Source: Plazaster borealis (taxonomy: Eukaryota; Echinodermata; Asteroidea; Forcipulatida; Labidiasteridae). From it: a stretch of DNA of 64,000 bases. Location of the stretch: NCBI GenBank assembly GCA_021014325.1, contig CM037471.1:21224818-21288817 (forward strand), written 5' to 3'. A program made the position numbers and the translations under genes. Under the pieces are notes generated by a model that searched no databases, was not told the DNA's origin, and saw only the letters and a list, made by a program, of their open reading frames with translations. Below, one piece after another: positions 27,073 to 40,795 of this stretch (position 1 is its first letter; each line of letters starts with the position of its first letter).

Positions 27073-27143
27073 AGTCATGGTGCGACTTAAACTTAATACT
27101 CATCACAAGATACAAACTCCCATGTTTGATTACATTGAATTTC

Positions 27144-27524
27144 AAAGTATTATACAGGATCGGTAAGGATAAAAACATCATTGTTTAATTTCAGTCTGAA
27201 AGCTTACTGATTAAGAAGTTCATTGTATAACTTGTTTTTTTCTGTGAAACATTTCCCTCTGAAATGAAGTCATATTCGAGAAAACTGTATCTGAAAACAT
27301 ACAAAAAAACGCAACCGCTGATTTCGGTTGTTACAACCAAAAGGAATGTGTTTACATATTGAAAATTGTGCATGTTTTGTTCACTATTTTCTCCTGACTC
27401 ACACAACGGCTTAAGCCCTAATTTTCACAGGCTTGTTACTTCATGTGAATGGTTGATCACACAAAACTTGAACACTGTCTGCGACTATTTTGTCCGCTCT
27501 ACCAATCCTGTTTGAGACCTTTAA
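27144..27524 (-). repeat. Family C MITE, copy 1
   Basis: AAAGTATTATACAGGATCGG and CCAATCCTGTTTGAGACCTTT form its ends. The inside matches 45677-46064 reversed, including TCCCTCTGAAATGAAGTCAT. Confidence 0.85.
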
Positions 27525-28430
27525 CCATTTCAGAAGTAGGTCTTAGCAAGATATTCAAGTATGTAAAGAAGTACTGGTTTATATAACTATTACTATAACC
27601 ACGATTTATAACAAAACTATACATCACGAATGGATACCTATTTACTTTATACTGCCCTGAAGCCCTCATATATTTTTTTAAACCATCATCGCAGTAGCTT
27701 CTAGGATCATCAACTTGCCATAAAAAATAGTTGATGATTTTTAGCAGTCATGCGCACAACCTTCAGGACTATTAATTTCTACAATGTAGCGTCCATGAAC
27801 TCGACAGAGCTGAATTGCTTAAAGAAATCAATAAATGCCTCTTTAGAATGAAAACCATCAATAAATAATAATTCACCAAACTCACACACTACACGTCCTT
27901 AAAGACACATCGTCTTCCTTTTTTTTCTTCTGGGGATTCTCGAGATTTCTCTTGTTTTTGCTTATTTGATAGAATCATGTTGCTTCAATGTTTCTGGCAG
28001 AATGTTGAATTTGAATGTTCTTTTCATGCAAACAACTTGACGTATAAAACAAAACCAGAATTTGTGTATAAAATTAGAGTGTTATACTGGAAGGTTGGGC
28101 AAAAATGCAATAGTGTAAAACGTACTGTAAATATAGGCATAATACCGGCACAGAGACTGCATCTTCGCGATTGGTATATGCATAAATAATAAACAATACA
28201 AAGATATTGGATCATCAGAAAGGGGATGAAACACCTTCGCTCGCACCTGACTTTTCTTTTTTTTATAAAGGAGAGATATGCCTTTTATTTCCACAATCTT
28301 TCATGCTAAGATGTTCTAAACAATCTGGCTTCTGTAAAAAAAAAATGTATTTTGACTTGAAAAATATACGCTCAATACGTCACAGTTATTAAACTATTAC
28401 TTGAACCAAAGATGCTGTAATGAACTTGAA

Positions 28431-28630
28431 CTTGTTGCCTTGGAAGCCTGGCAGAGAATTTATATTGTGTTTTCTGTTTTCCTTAATTCCACACGAAATG
28501 TCTCCATCACAATTGTTAAACCTCTTTCTGGCAATCGAACCAAATATGCATTATAATGGACTTGTTGCCTTGGAAGCCTAATGGCAGATAATTTATTTTG
28601 TATTCTATGTTCCCCTAATTCCACATGAAA
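28431..28630 (+). repeat. Tandem duplication, 130-bp period
   Basis: CTTGTTGCCTTGGAAGCCT starts at 28431 and at 28561, each followed by GGCAGA, ATTCCACA and GAAATGTC. Confidence 0.85.
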
Positions 28631-31600
28631 TGTCCTTAATTATATTTATCAGAAAGGAGACCCCAAAAAGAGAAAGTATTTGCCAGAATACCAGCTGAGA
28701 GTTCCTCAAGCGTCTTGTGCACTAACGGAAGGAACCATACCTCCTCGGAATCTTGAAGACTGATGTGAAACACAGAGGTGTGATGAGAGCCTAACAACGA
28801 CTCCCATCGCCCGTGCCCAGAGGGGTGCGCGGGCAACGTCACTGCCAACTACAACGGTGCCAGGTTTCCAGATTCGGATATGTACCATTTGTTAGAAGAT
28901 ATGCTCAAGTGTTCTCAGAACGTTTTCCATGACGGTAATTTTAGACGCAGAGTGTCCGAGACCACAAATTACATTTACACCTGCTTAAGCATTGGGCATT
29001 CAATTAAAGATATGGCATGTGTCACGTGATTGCCATTGGCTGTCATGAAGACTCATCTAATTGCCTATTGATTTTGGGATTTTTTTTTTTTTTTTTTTAC
29101 AACCCCATTTTCCCCCTTTCTACTTCCACCTTTCCGTTTTGTACCATTAAGATTGTGCCTCGGTTCAATAATGGACTGCAATATGTAAGTGGCTCCCTCC
29201 ATGTGAATATTTTAATCTTGTTCGTCCAATTTGTCACTAAAGTGCAAAAGAACGCTAAAACATTTACAAATTGAATCCTGAAAAAAGATTAGGCATTAAT
29301 AAATAAGGGATGTTGCTTGATACTTCCTGTTCGTCTTGTGAATAATATTTTACAAGACTGCAAAATAATATTGATACATATTAGTTTCAAAGTCACTGTA
29401 TATTGAATGTTGGACACAAATATATTTCAATAACAAATTAATATTGGTGCTTGTCCTTTGATTTCCAAATTTCATTTTCAAAGAGTAAACCAACAAATAT
29501 TTCAAACCTTACAAACAGCGAGAACATTTTCTTCATTATAAAATACGCAATAGCGATTTCTCTTGCATTTCCTGGTCTAAGAAGCTCTGAAAATTAATTT
29601 TCCCTGTTCATCTAACGTATGAATTTTAAAGGAAAACTATGATAATTAAGTGAATGTATAGGTGTAATTAAAACAATAGTCCATGATGGGATTGGTGATC
29701 ATGCGCAGTTACCAGTTCAAAATAGAAACAAAATTGAAATGTTCTACAAAACACTTTCATTTCATTATCCCCCTCTCTCTCGACAGTAAATACCAACAGT
29801 TTCTATACAAGCCTCGCTGTAAATTATGCATGGTTGTAAAACCGCTCGAAATTACCACATAAATACCGCGTATTGTTCACTTTCTACCTCCATGATACAA
29901 CATTATCTTTCCCGCACGACTCTTCGTTGCCATTGTCAGCATATTCATCTTCTGCACGGGCGAATTTGAAAGTGAGGCTGGCGTATAAATAACCCAACTC
30001 AGTAGCAAACGCACTGCACACATAGGCAGTGAAAATTACCGACAGTGTGACAGTTAACAATCACCCTTTTATTCCTGACTGCAAGAATAAAGCAGCATGC
30101 AGCCTTTTCAATTTACTCGCCCCCAAATAGTTGCTATTTTGAGAGCAAGGTTGCACCAGTTCGTTAGTCTCACCGCAAATGAGTAACTAATATACATCAT
30201 TAGCTTTTATCAATACAACAAAACAATATGAAAAATTGACTGGTTACGTTTCGGATTGGACCCCATAAAGCCTTGATTGATTGAGGAAACAAATGAGCAG
30301 AGTTTCTAAACTATAAGACATTACTTCACTTTAACATCATGCCTGAAAGGGCAGGCTCGGTGAATGTTTTGAAATTGATCTACGGCAATTAGTCAAGATG
30401 GAAGAGGTGCTTAATCTCTTCCCAAAGTCCTTGGTGGTCCTCGTGGTAAGAAGCAGCCTAAGGTATAACCATCCTGTTTATACGACGGTATAGTATGAGG
30501 CAAAGGAAGACCCTCCAGATATTAGTCTCGAAGACGTTTTGTGTTTGTACATGTACCAGGCGATCAATCTCTGTGCGTGTTTTTTAATGCACACACTTTT
30601 TTCCCCACAGCAAGCAAAAAGTACCCCCTTTCTAAAACACGGTAAAAATTTCCCTTCAATTCACTGCATAATAAATCGCATTGGCCATTGGGAGAACTGA
30701 AGCGCATGGCTTTTGTTATCAGCTCTCATGGTATTCCATATTCCTCCAGCCCCCAACCCATCGTCTCTTTTGTTAATAAGACGAATTCAGATACAGCTCC
30801 CATCAAAACCTCCCTCGCGTCCTGGCGTTCTGTCAAGGTAACAACCGTAGGTCTTACAACTCTCTCAATGACGTCAGAGTATGATTTCACAGTGAGTGGC
30901 CTCACAAACAGTTGTCATGGCAACATGAGGATACAAAAAACCCACGGCTCTTGGCAATAAATACACAACCTTCCCTTGATGGGGTTTCAATGGGGCCCGG
31001 ATAGCTCTATTGAATATCTCGGCGGCAGTAGTTAATACAAAGAGTGATCATGTGAAAGTTTCACGCTATTATCTCATATCGCCAGGCGGTTATAGCTACA
31101 AGGGCAAACTGTTTACAAAATTGACCCGTTGGCATGGTAACCAACCAAACTGGCTATAAATTAACCAGAAAATGGCGAATACGCGGCGGTCTCTTCCCGT
31201 TCAATTGCTTCATACATATATCGTTGTAGAGCGTCCGTGGCAAGTACATTGCAATGAATATAGTGGATTATTATTTGAATTTCAACTTTGTTCAATAATA
31301 AGCACCAATTTAAAAGAAGTTCACAAGTTAGACTCACGGTATGTTCTTGACCGAACTAGAGGGTGAAAGAAAAAATGGACACACCCTTTTAAAAATTTAT
31401 GAAAATGTCTGATCATTACCATGGATTGTAGAGCAGTAATTTATCAGTCAAGGTCGACCTTCAGTTTACTTCATACAGTGACATCTTAGATGATTTTGTT
31501 TTATTGTGTTTTTTTTTTATATTGCCCACGCATTTGTGTTGAATATCAGGTCATAAATTTAAAATGCTAATTTTAAAATCTTTGAGGGAAAAAGATGTAA

Positions 31601-32109
31601 GTAATGGGAACAATAAACAGGAGATCGCCATCCTCGTCTTATCATCTGATGTTGCACACCGTCTGCCTTTTGATCTTTAAGATTAAAGTACTTAGTGTAT
31701 AAAGGTTAATTGATCTCTAATTGTGTAACGACTGACATTTAGCGTCATGTTTTCCATTCGTATATGCGTTTGTATTGGGAGCACATGGCGCAGTATTTCA
31801 ATTGTCAATATTTGTCAATGATAAATGGAATGATAGAAAACAAGATGCATTGATTCGTCTTTGGAGTCAGAATGGGAATTCTGTACAATTCCATCTGTAT
31901 AGATAATCGGAGAGAAATGTAAATTGATTACCCCCCCCCCTCGAAATTGCTGGGAACATTGCTTTCCTAATTGTTATCTTTAATAATTCATTGTTTACCC
32001 CTTTGCTTTTTCTGTGTGCTCTCTGCCCCTCTCTCTCTCTATTCATATATTTCCACTTGACTGCTTTGTATTACAATTATATACCTGTTCATGTGTGTTG
32101 TGTTGTCAT

Positions 32110-32165
32110 TTAGCCTTAGAGAAAGAATCTGCTATGGTCGAAACGTCAGGCCATTAACTATTTAT
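32110..32165 (+). repeat. Retroelement-like end motif, copy 1
   Basis: AATCTGCTATGGTCGAAACG then TCAGGCCATTAACTATTTA closely resembles 40735-40795. Element type unknown. Confidence 0.45.
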
Positions 32166-32872
32166 TTTACTTTATTTAATCTCAACAATTGAACTTGTGC
32201 TTATTATCTAATCATTCATTAATTTATCCTAAATTATCTGTGTCATTTCTTTTCTTTATTTTCGAATTTAATTTAATTCATTCAGTGACAAGTAATTTAT
32301 ATTTTCTAAATAGTATATTTTTAAGTTTTTGTAATATTTATTCAAACATATGTTTATTTATTTATGTATATATTTATTGCATTATTATAATAATACCAAC
32401 TTCTTGGGGGTCTTCGGATATATTTCTCTTCTCCAGATGTTTTCAGAAAGAGAATTATCAATGATTAATAGGGCATCTGTAAATCATTAATTGTTCAATA
32501 GGCAAAACTCATTTCATATTTCCAGTGCGAACCTGACCATGTCAGAATCATTGTACAGGCCTATACCCCTGAATTCAGGCAGACAGCAATATACTTCACG
32601 ATGAGTGACATTCAATATTTCCTCAATATTGTGCAGTAGCGCCTTCAAACCAGATGAACAAACTGGCTGTCATGTGCTGACTGCTGACTTACCATCCAAC
32701 CCACTTTCAGCTGTTCTTGTTCAATAATTGATAGTGTAGTTGAAGGCCCCAAGATATAGGTTTGGTGAATATCTAATTACAAAACTATGATACTAGCAGG
32801 GCTCTGGCTAGTGGGTTAAGAAAAAAATAGCATTTACCATAGCTGACATCACAACAAACATGTATGCCCGTA

Positions 32873-33061
32873 TGCATGTCCCAATGCGCATGATCAGCGC
32901 GCAAAGGTTTCTGGGTGAAATCCGAGTTCAAGCGTGACCATCATGGCGCACTGATTTTTGAAGCAATGCTGGACACAGCACATACAACATGGTACAGTTA
33001 CGTGTTAACTACAGCACGGCGTCCAACTGTACTCGGTTTCCCAAGATGCGTTGCCGTATTA
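32873..33061 (+). repeat. Dispersed repeat family H, copy 2
   Basis: Same ordered blocks as 6113-6358; a family A copy follows immediately. Confidence 0.75.
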
Positions 33062-33064
33062 TGT

Positions 33065-33377
33065 TTAAAGACACTGAACACGTTTGGAAATTGTCAAAGA
33101 CCAGTGTTCTCACTTGGTGTATCCCAACATATGCATAAAATAACAAGCCTGTGAAAATTTGGGCTCAATTGGTCATCGAAGTCGCAAGAAAATAATGAAA
33201 GGAAAACAATAAAGAATTGCGTGCTTTCAGATGCCTGAGAAAGGCATAATATCATTGGTTAACATTTTCTCGGTGAAAACACGACGAGACAGCACCTGTA
33301 AGGTTTTTCTTTACGACCAGGACTGACGTCACTCCATTGATTGAACTGAGAAACACTGCAACGTGTAAGACGCCTTT
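33065..33377 (+). repeat. Family A MITE, variant copy
   Basis: Starts TTAAAGACACTGAACACG and ends ACGTGTAAGACGCCTTT. The left half matches full copies; the inside shares GAATTGCGTGCTTTCAG with 14604-14830. Confidence 0.8.
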
Positions 33378-33484
33378 GTACTAAAGAATTGTACAAATAC
33401 CACATTTACAAAGGAACTGCACAACAATCACAAAAACAAGCTGGAAGTTGTTTTAACTTACTATATTATTCATTTCTGAAACTA

Positions 33485-33621
33485 CCGTTTTCGAATTCAC
33501 GGCTTGGACTTGCTTTGGCACCGTCTGCCTGTTTGAAACCCCGTAAGGAAAGCACACATTTTCTAAATAACTGGCGGAGCCCAAACTCAAGTCCAAGCAC
33601 AGGCCGTGAATTCTAAAACGG
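33485..33621. repeat. Small MITE with long inverted ends
   Basis: CCGTTTTCGAATTCACGGC and TTGGACTTG are mirrored by CAAGTCCAAG and GGCCGTGAATTCTAAAACGG. Confidence 0.85.
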
Positions 33622-34572
33622 CATTTGTTTCAATTTCTTTTAGCTGAGGAATTGTACACATTTTTTTACATTTTCTATAAGGAGCTGCACGACAATCACA
33701 CATATCTACAAGATGAACATTTTCTTAATTTACTACATCATCAATTTCTGAAACTTAGTTTAAAAAATTTACTCATTAATGTGTTTATTTTATAATTCTG
33801 AAACCGATGCTGCCTAAGACATAATTGTTTATTGTTGTCGTAATTCGCTGTATATATATACCAATCAATGCTTGAATCCTTTGCACTCGTTTAGAGTTGT
33901 GTGTATGCATTTTTAGAGTTAATAAAGAATCCCTTACAGTGCAGGGACGTCATTTACTTCTGACAAATGATAAGAATTTAGAGGGATGAGTTCTTTTTGA
34001 TTTTATCAAATTGGCAATCAGTCAGGGCCACCTGCGCATGCAGTTTTTAAGCTTATAGGGGAGGGGAGGGATAGACTTCGGCAAATCTATCGTCAAAATG
34101 TTACACTTTGAACGAAATTGACTCTCGTTTCCTATTGTATATGGAGAAATTTACGACAGGGGGCACATATGGTGTATCGGGATTCGCTATCTAACTCGTT
34201 GTTAAATTATAAAGATACACAGCTTCTGGTCTCGGGTATGTTTCCTTGACCCAAATAAACTGTATTTTCAATTAACATGTGCAATTCATAATCATATATA
34301 TAGACGTTAAACCAATGGTTGTATGAGAGAGATTGGCTGTTGTCAGCTCGGTGTTTATATCCCCTTGTGGGAGTTTGACGATTTCCCTTGAAGGGAAGAT
34401 CATATAAAATAAAATAAAAACATATAAAAATAAAATGTCGCTGCTGATGGCAATTGATCTGGCTAAAAGTTTGACATATTTTTATATAAGTCAATAACGA
34501 CTTTAAAAAAAATAACATACGGAATATTTCTACATGTTCTTTCTAAACGATGGTCTAAACACAAGACAGCTG

Positions 34573-34616
34573 ATTAATCAATTAGTTAATTAATCAATTA
34601 GTTAATTAATCAATCG
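34573..34616 (+). repeat. AT-rich short tandem repeat
   Basis: The 18-base unit AATCAATTAGTTAATT(A) repeats about 2.4 times. Confidence 0.85.
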
Positions 34617-35379
34617 TATGCATATGGCTCGTTTAAAGACCGTTATCAAATGACCTTTTTAAAGGTCATCCATAGTTCACAACATTCCAATGTAGTGAAA
34701 TTAGTCCTAACAAGTCAGGGCCCTCCCAAATGCTATCCATCAATTTCCCTTTTTTCAGCATTCATCTTCTGTATTTGTTCAGAGCCGACCAACCCTCTTC
34801 CGCTCCACACAGATCGTTTAAACTCATTCCTCGGTATATATTCACTGCTAACATTAATCATGTATAATGATGCAGTCATCCAGTTGTTTTGATACCATTC
34901 AAAATCAATGTAATTCGCGCAGGAAGCATGAAATAGTTCATCATCCGTGCACTTTGACAAAAAGTGTATTGATCAATCATCGTCTTTCTGATGGAAGAAT
35001 TTTTCAACAAACCCTCGATGACTCCATAATGGAGTATAGAATTTCCGTGATTAACAAACCAAGCTCTCTCTATTATCTCGATACTCAGCGTCATAAATAT
35101 CAAATTAAAAATCATACCTCTGGCCCAAAGCATTCAGGTTGAACAAACTTTGCATTAGACAAGAAATTGAGACACAATCTTATAATAAATATATTATTGT
35201 TTACAAATAAAGGTCTATGTTTTGTTTTGTTTTGTTTTGTTGTTGTTGTTTTTATGTACGTATTTATGTTCTTGTTTAACTATTTATTTATTATTTATTT
35301 TTATATTGCGTTGAAGCTATACAGCTTCATTTATTCAAGATGTTTATCAAATGAATATACAAAATAAGTAATTCAAAGA

Positions 35380-35505
35380 TAAATTATTTAATTATTTATT
35401 TGTATCATTCATTTATTTAAATATTTATTTATTTATTTATTTATTTATTTACTTATTTATTTATTTATTTATTTATTATTATTTGTATTATTATTATTAT
35501 TACTA
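35380..35505 (+). repeat. ATTT / ATT microsatellite
   Basis: A run of ATTT units followed by ATT units, directly adjoining the minisatellite. Confidence 0.95.
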
Positions 35506-35509
35506 ATAG

Positions 35510-36710
35510 TGGATTGCAGGGTCCACATAACGCGAGAGATGGAGTCTGGAGTGGATTGCAGGGTCCACATAACGTGAACAATGAAGTCTGAAGTGAATTG
35601 CAGGGTCTACATAACGAGAAAGATGGAGTCTGGAGTGGATTGCAGGGTCCACATAACGTGAAAGATGGAGTCTTGGTGGATTGCAGGGTCCACATAACGT
35701 GATAGATGGAGTCTGGAGTGGATTGCAGGGTCCACATAACGTGAAAGATGGAGTCTGGAGTGGATTGCAGGGTCCACATAACGTGAAAGATGGAGTCTTG
35801 GTGGATTGCAGGGTCCACATAACGTGATAGATGGAGTCTGGAGTGGATTGCAGGGTCCACATAACGTGAACAATGAAGTCTGAAGTGAATTGCAGGGTCT
35901 ACATAACGAGAAAGATGGAGTCTGGAGTGGATTGCAGGGTCCACATAACGCGAGAGATGGAGTCTGGAGTGGATTGCAGGGTCTACATAACGAGCAAGAT
36001 GGAGTCTGTGGAGTGGATTGCGGGGTCCACATAACGTGAAATATGAAGTCTTGGTGGATTGCAGGGTCCACATAACGTGAGAGATGGAGTCTGGAGTGGA
36101 TTGCAGGGTCCACATAACGTGAACAATGAAGTCTGAAGTGAATTGCAGGGTCTACATAATGAGAAAGATCGAGTCTGGACTGGATTGCAGGGTCCACATA
36201 ACGCGAGAGATGGAGTCTGGAGTGGATTGCAGGGTCTACATAACGAGCAAGATGGAGTCTGGAGTGGATTGCAGGGTCCACATAATGTGAAAGATGAAGT
36301 ATTGGTGGATTGCAGGGTCCACATAACGTGAGAGATGGAGTCTGGAGTGGATTGCAGGGTCCACATAACGTGAACAATGAAGTCTGAAGTGAATTGCAGG
36401 GTCTACATAATGAGAAAGATGGAGTCTGGACTGGATTGCAGGGTCCACATAACGCGAGAGATGGAGTCTGGAGTGGATTGCAGGGTCTACATAACGAGCA
36501 AGATGGAGTCTGGAGTGGATTGCAGGGTCCACATAATGTGAAAGATGAAGTCTTGGTGGATTGCAGGGTCCACATAACGTGAGAGATGGAGTCTGGAGTG
36601 GATTGCAGGGTCCACATAACGTGAGAGATTGAGTCTGCAATGGGGTGGATTGCAGGGTCCACATAACGTGAAAGATGAAGTCTCGGTGGATTGCAGGGTC
36701 CACATAACGA
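35510..36710 (+). repeat. 42-bp minisatellite, about 28.6 copies
   Basis: The unit begins TGGATTGCAGGGTCCACATA and ends GATGGAGTCTGGAG. Most units have 42 bases; a class ending GTCTTGG has 41. Base classes (ACGTGAAAG, ACGTGAACAATGAAG, CTACATAACGAGAAAG, ACGCGAGAG, ACGAGCAAG) recur in a fixed order. A six-unit block of 251 bases is repeated at about 36080-36330 and 36331-36581. No unit has a stop on the minus strand in any frame, so long open frames of up to 373 codons arise; they show no protein-family likeness and no start context and are not called as genes. Confidence 0.97.
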
Positions 36711-37218
36711 AGGTTCCCTGCACAACAAGTATTACAGACTGCTGTGCATTGTATACGTGTATTCCTTTAGCCATTCGGACAAGTGTAAGTTACGACAAAT
36801 TAGCAAAGGATATCGAAAAAATCTAGAGTACTGGCTGGCCACTCAAGTCAATTTAATATATGGGCAGCAGAGCAACGATAATATACTTCAGCGTGATAAC
36901 AGATGTCAGAGCATCACAATCTAACCTCAATTTCCTTCACATGACAAGCATTTTGAGAATAAATACGCGTTTCAGATCCTAGTTTGCTATGAGGTTTTCC
37001 TTATTAAACGACAGCATGAACGCATGGGCACAGCACTGAACAAATATGTTTTTAGACTTCATTGTGAAATCATACCCGCGATGATGGCAATGCAGTGTCA
37101 ATACGGACAAGGCACTAAATGCAGGGCCGGTTCTACCCTAGCTCTATGGTTCCAGCCAGATGGATTATTAAAACAATACTGGATGGTAAAACAACGACTG
37201 GACAGTGCCTCGGCAAAA

Positions 37219-37273
37219 AAGTTCACAGTCAATAGCTCTTGACTTTAAGTCAAGAGCTATTGACTGTGAACTT
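37219..37273. repeat. Perfect 27-bp palindrome with 1-base centre
   Basis: The left arm starts AAGTTCACAGTCAATAGC and the right arm is its exact reverse complement; the single centre base is T at 37246. Confidence 0.98.
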
Positions 37274-38835
37274 GTGTGCCGATAATATCAACGTGGGAAC
37301 AGCTGTCCACTAAAAAATGTTTATTTTTTGAAACAAAATCAATGCAGCACTTCCACTTTTTATTTGACTCACACTTGTGTTGTTTTGTTTCCCACATGTG
37401 GACAAAAAAATGTACTTGTAATTGAAAATACACAAACAGACAGAATTACCTCTCGCGATTATTAACACAACAGTGGTATTAATTTAAAAAATGTAACAGA
37501 CAGGGGGTGTGTGAAACTAGCAGAAATGTCTGAATAATTCAGGTGAGTCGACGCGGTTGCGACTATGTGGTTTGAGATAAGAGGTGGGGATATTAAATAT
37601 TCATAAATAATGCTATAGAGTGGAGGTTGATTTTAATTAAATCAGCCCAGCTGCCGTGTGTATTGAATGTATATGCATCACCAGATCTGATGTTGCGCTC
37701 CACCTCAAGCTTGGAGCCAAACCTTTTTGTTGAAAACAACGGGAATTCCTGCCTTGTTCTTTCACTCACACCCCCCCCCAACAAAAGTACCACGAGAATA
37801 GCAAAATTGTCACCCATTTTTTTGTTTTCCCCCACACCGCGTTCGTATTTTCACATACTTTAATTATTCTGACTAAAAGCACGGCACGGCGTAGTCTGCG
37901 GTAATTCGTCTAAAGAAAAGGATTCTAGACTTCATTTGATTTGCAGTTTTCCCCTGGGGCTAGGGGTGGGGATGATGTTCGTATTATAATGTGACTGGAA
38001 TCATAGCGCCATATCTCAATATAGCAAGGTAGTAAGGCCTGTGACTGGAGAATACATCATAATCATGGGGTGGAAAAAGATTTTATTAATTTAGGGCAAA
38101 CAGTCTTCAGAGACTTCCATATATAATTTGTATTATGCAAAATCGATGTCTGCAGTGAGAAAGAATTATTGTGTCATACTGTCCAATGTCTTGAATAACT
38201 ACTTCAAAATACACTTTTGAGTTTTATTTATGTATTTTATTGAATTAAATAAATTATCTTCTGTATAGCATAAGAGCACAATTTCCAATTGAAATACTAA
38301 CTTGATTGTTGTTTGTCTTGAATATACGGTGTGGATATGCCACAAGGGATGGTCTCAACAACCCTTTGTCCCTATAAATACCCCCACCTGCCCTGCCCTG
38401 TTTTTAATCAATTCTCCTCGCAGCATTTAAGGAGTAATTTAAGATGAACCTATAAGAAGGCAAAGGAATAAGGGAATCTCTGCAGGCAGATGGGACAATT
38501 CAGCACGTAAAAAATAATATGAGTATCACGCTCCTCAAGACACCAATAGATGCTATAAATGGAGATACCATCAAGTATTGATAAGAAACAGAATAACTAT
38601 ATAAAGGTGGTTCCTCACCGGTCCCAACACTGATATTATGCTTGGTCAACCTTTGCATAACAAATTATTTGGTATGCAGTATTTGTTGTTGTTGGGTGTA
38701 AGCAAGCTTATTGATTTGTTTTCTTTTTCTTTTTCAGGCAAATGCGAATCTGGTTTTGAGGATGAAGTACATTGCCCACTGAAATGCAAAGCTTTGAAGT
38801 TGAAATTGACATTTGATTTCACACTAACAGAATAT

Positions 38836-38862
38836 ACATGTACATGTACATGTACATGTACA
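38836..38862 (+). repeat. ACATGT self-complementary microsatellite
   Basis: Four to five copies of TACATG in tandem. Confidence 0.95.
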
Positions 38863-40714
38863 AGGTACATACACTATAACTTTTCAGAATTAGTACAAAT
38901 TATATGTACAATTTGTGATATTACGATGTAAAGAATTATCTCATTAACGTGTATGTCCTGTCAGCGTGCAGGGAAGAACTATTTACTATTTTTGTTTGAT
39001 ATCAACATAAGAATCTTAAGCACATTGTCTTTTTTTTTGTTTTTTTTGTTATAGGTGTATGACATTGGGTTATTTTGTTGGTTTGTGGAAAACAAAAAGA
39101 ACGGCACAAACTGCTATATAGATTCAAACCAACAACAAAATTGCACTAGTGTCAGTGTGGTATAACTACACACAGCCAAGCAACCCCCCAGTCAGAAAAA
39201 ATAACGCAAATTGAATTATGCATAATACTAAAGTGCAAGATTGTGCGCAAATATGGTGCCCACTGAACCATGAAAATGGCTATGAATTGTGAGCGATGCC
39301 GTTGATCGGCAAAGTGCCGAGCGGGCGAGCCAGTCGACCGGTGGCATGGGTCAAACGACATGTTTACATGACAGGCACAGGGGGTGAATATCCTTTGGTA
39401 TAATTATTCACAACTGGTCGCAATTATTTGAATAATCTATTGAATGTCAGACATGTGTTTTGTTGGAATGACTCGCCGTCTCCACGAGCCATGGGTGTTA
39501 ATTTGTTCAAGTCCACATCTTCACTGCACAAATATTTTCCTAATGGCGTCCATGGTCTGAGCACACAGGTTCCGTTGGCTGTAAAATGACTTGCTGAACA
39601 CAGGCTTAATAGTCGAATGCCACTAAATCTGTTATGTAATTTGTCACTGGTTCCCTGTAAATCTGTATTGAACCGTTAAACTTGTATGACATTCAAAGTA
39701 TAAATATTACACGAATTTAACCTCCTCATTTCTTTTTGGAGCTGAGTGCACCGTCGATTTCAAACTAGACGACTGCCTTTTTGTAATAGTGCAATAAACT
39801 GTCCACAAAATTAATTGCATGTAATTCATTTAATTATCGGTCTACATCCAAGAGCTATATTCCGAGAGCTATTATTTATTTTACATTTTATTTCCTGGTG
39901 CCACAAACCCACATGTAGTTCTTGGCTTAACTTATGTATTCGCCGTATCGGACTTACCCTGTCCCGTACGAGTCCACGACATGTTGTAGTTGTTTAATTG
40001 AGTTTATTTATCGGATGAAATTATTTTGTTTCATTCCCTTAATGTCAGTTGCAAATTCAAATTAATCTCCTAGTTTACTGAAGCCCCCCCCTTCTATTAA
40101 GTCGGGAAACAATAACAAATATTTACTGTTTCTAGAAAAACTCCGTCAAACCTGAAGTGGTCTCATAAAACATGGGTTACTAATTAACCTAACTGTTGGA
40201 ACTTGAGCCGATGAAATGAACTCTTGTGGAGTTGGTGTAATTATTGTCGATGGTTAGAAGTATATAAAAACAACTGTATTGACTACTAGTTGCTAAACAT
40301 TACTTTCTTTGACTAGATGAGTAAATTGAACAGTTCTAAACATTGTTCTGTAATAAATATGTCTCATTGGAGAAAATCGCTTTCGAAATATCGAAGTTGC
40401 ATTAATACCGCAAGTATTAGATTTGAGATCCCAGCACTGAAATGTGGAGTTAATTACAGCAAAAATATGTATAAAGAAATTAATTAATTAATTAATTAAA
40501 TAGAATTAAATTTAAATAAAAACACGACCTGCCACTGACATAAAACGTATAGAGAGAGTGGTATGCATATTTAGCACTTTTTTTTTAAAACTTCAGGTCC
40601 GCTGTATTATTTTATTACTTAATCATTTTATCACAAGGACAATTTTCAGTGAAATACTGTTCTCCAAAGGTGTCCAGCGATGACAATGACATTCACTATT
40701 GAATGGGTGTGTTG

Positions 40715-40795
40715 TGTTGTGTTGTGTTGTTTTCAATTGTTAACCTCTGTGAGAAAAACTCTGCTATGGGTCGAAACATGAGGCCATTGAATATG
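40715..40795 (+). repeat. TGTGT repeat plus retroelement-like end motif, copy 2
   Basis: TGTTG pentamers lead into CTCTGCTATGGGTCGAAACA and AGGCCATTGAATATG, as at 32110. Confidence 0.45.

Noticed and set aside
29978..30030. TATAAATA promoter for a gene in the large intron
   Set aside because: No coding sequence follows on the plus strand; TATAAATA is frequent in AT-rich DNA.
35510..36710. CRISPR-like array
   Set aside because: The units are continuous 42-bp repeats without unique spacers, in a eukaryotic intron.
35465..36728. Minus-strand open frames of up to 373 codons
   Set aside because: They are the translated 42-bp minisatellite; all three frames are open and no protein family is recognisable.
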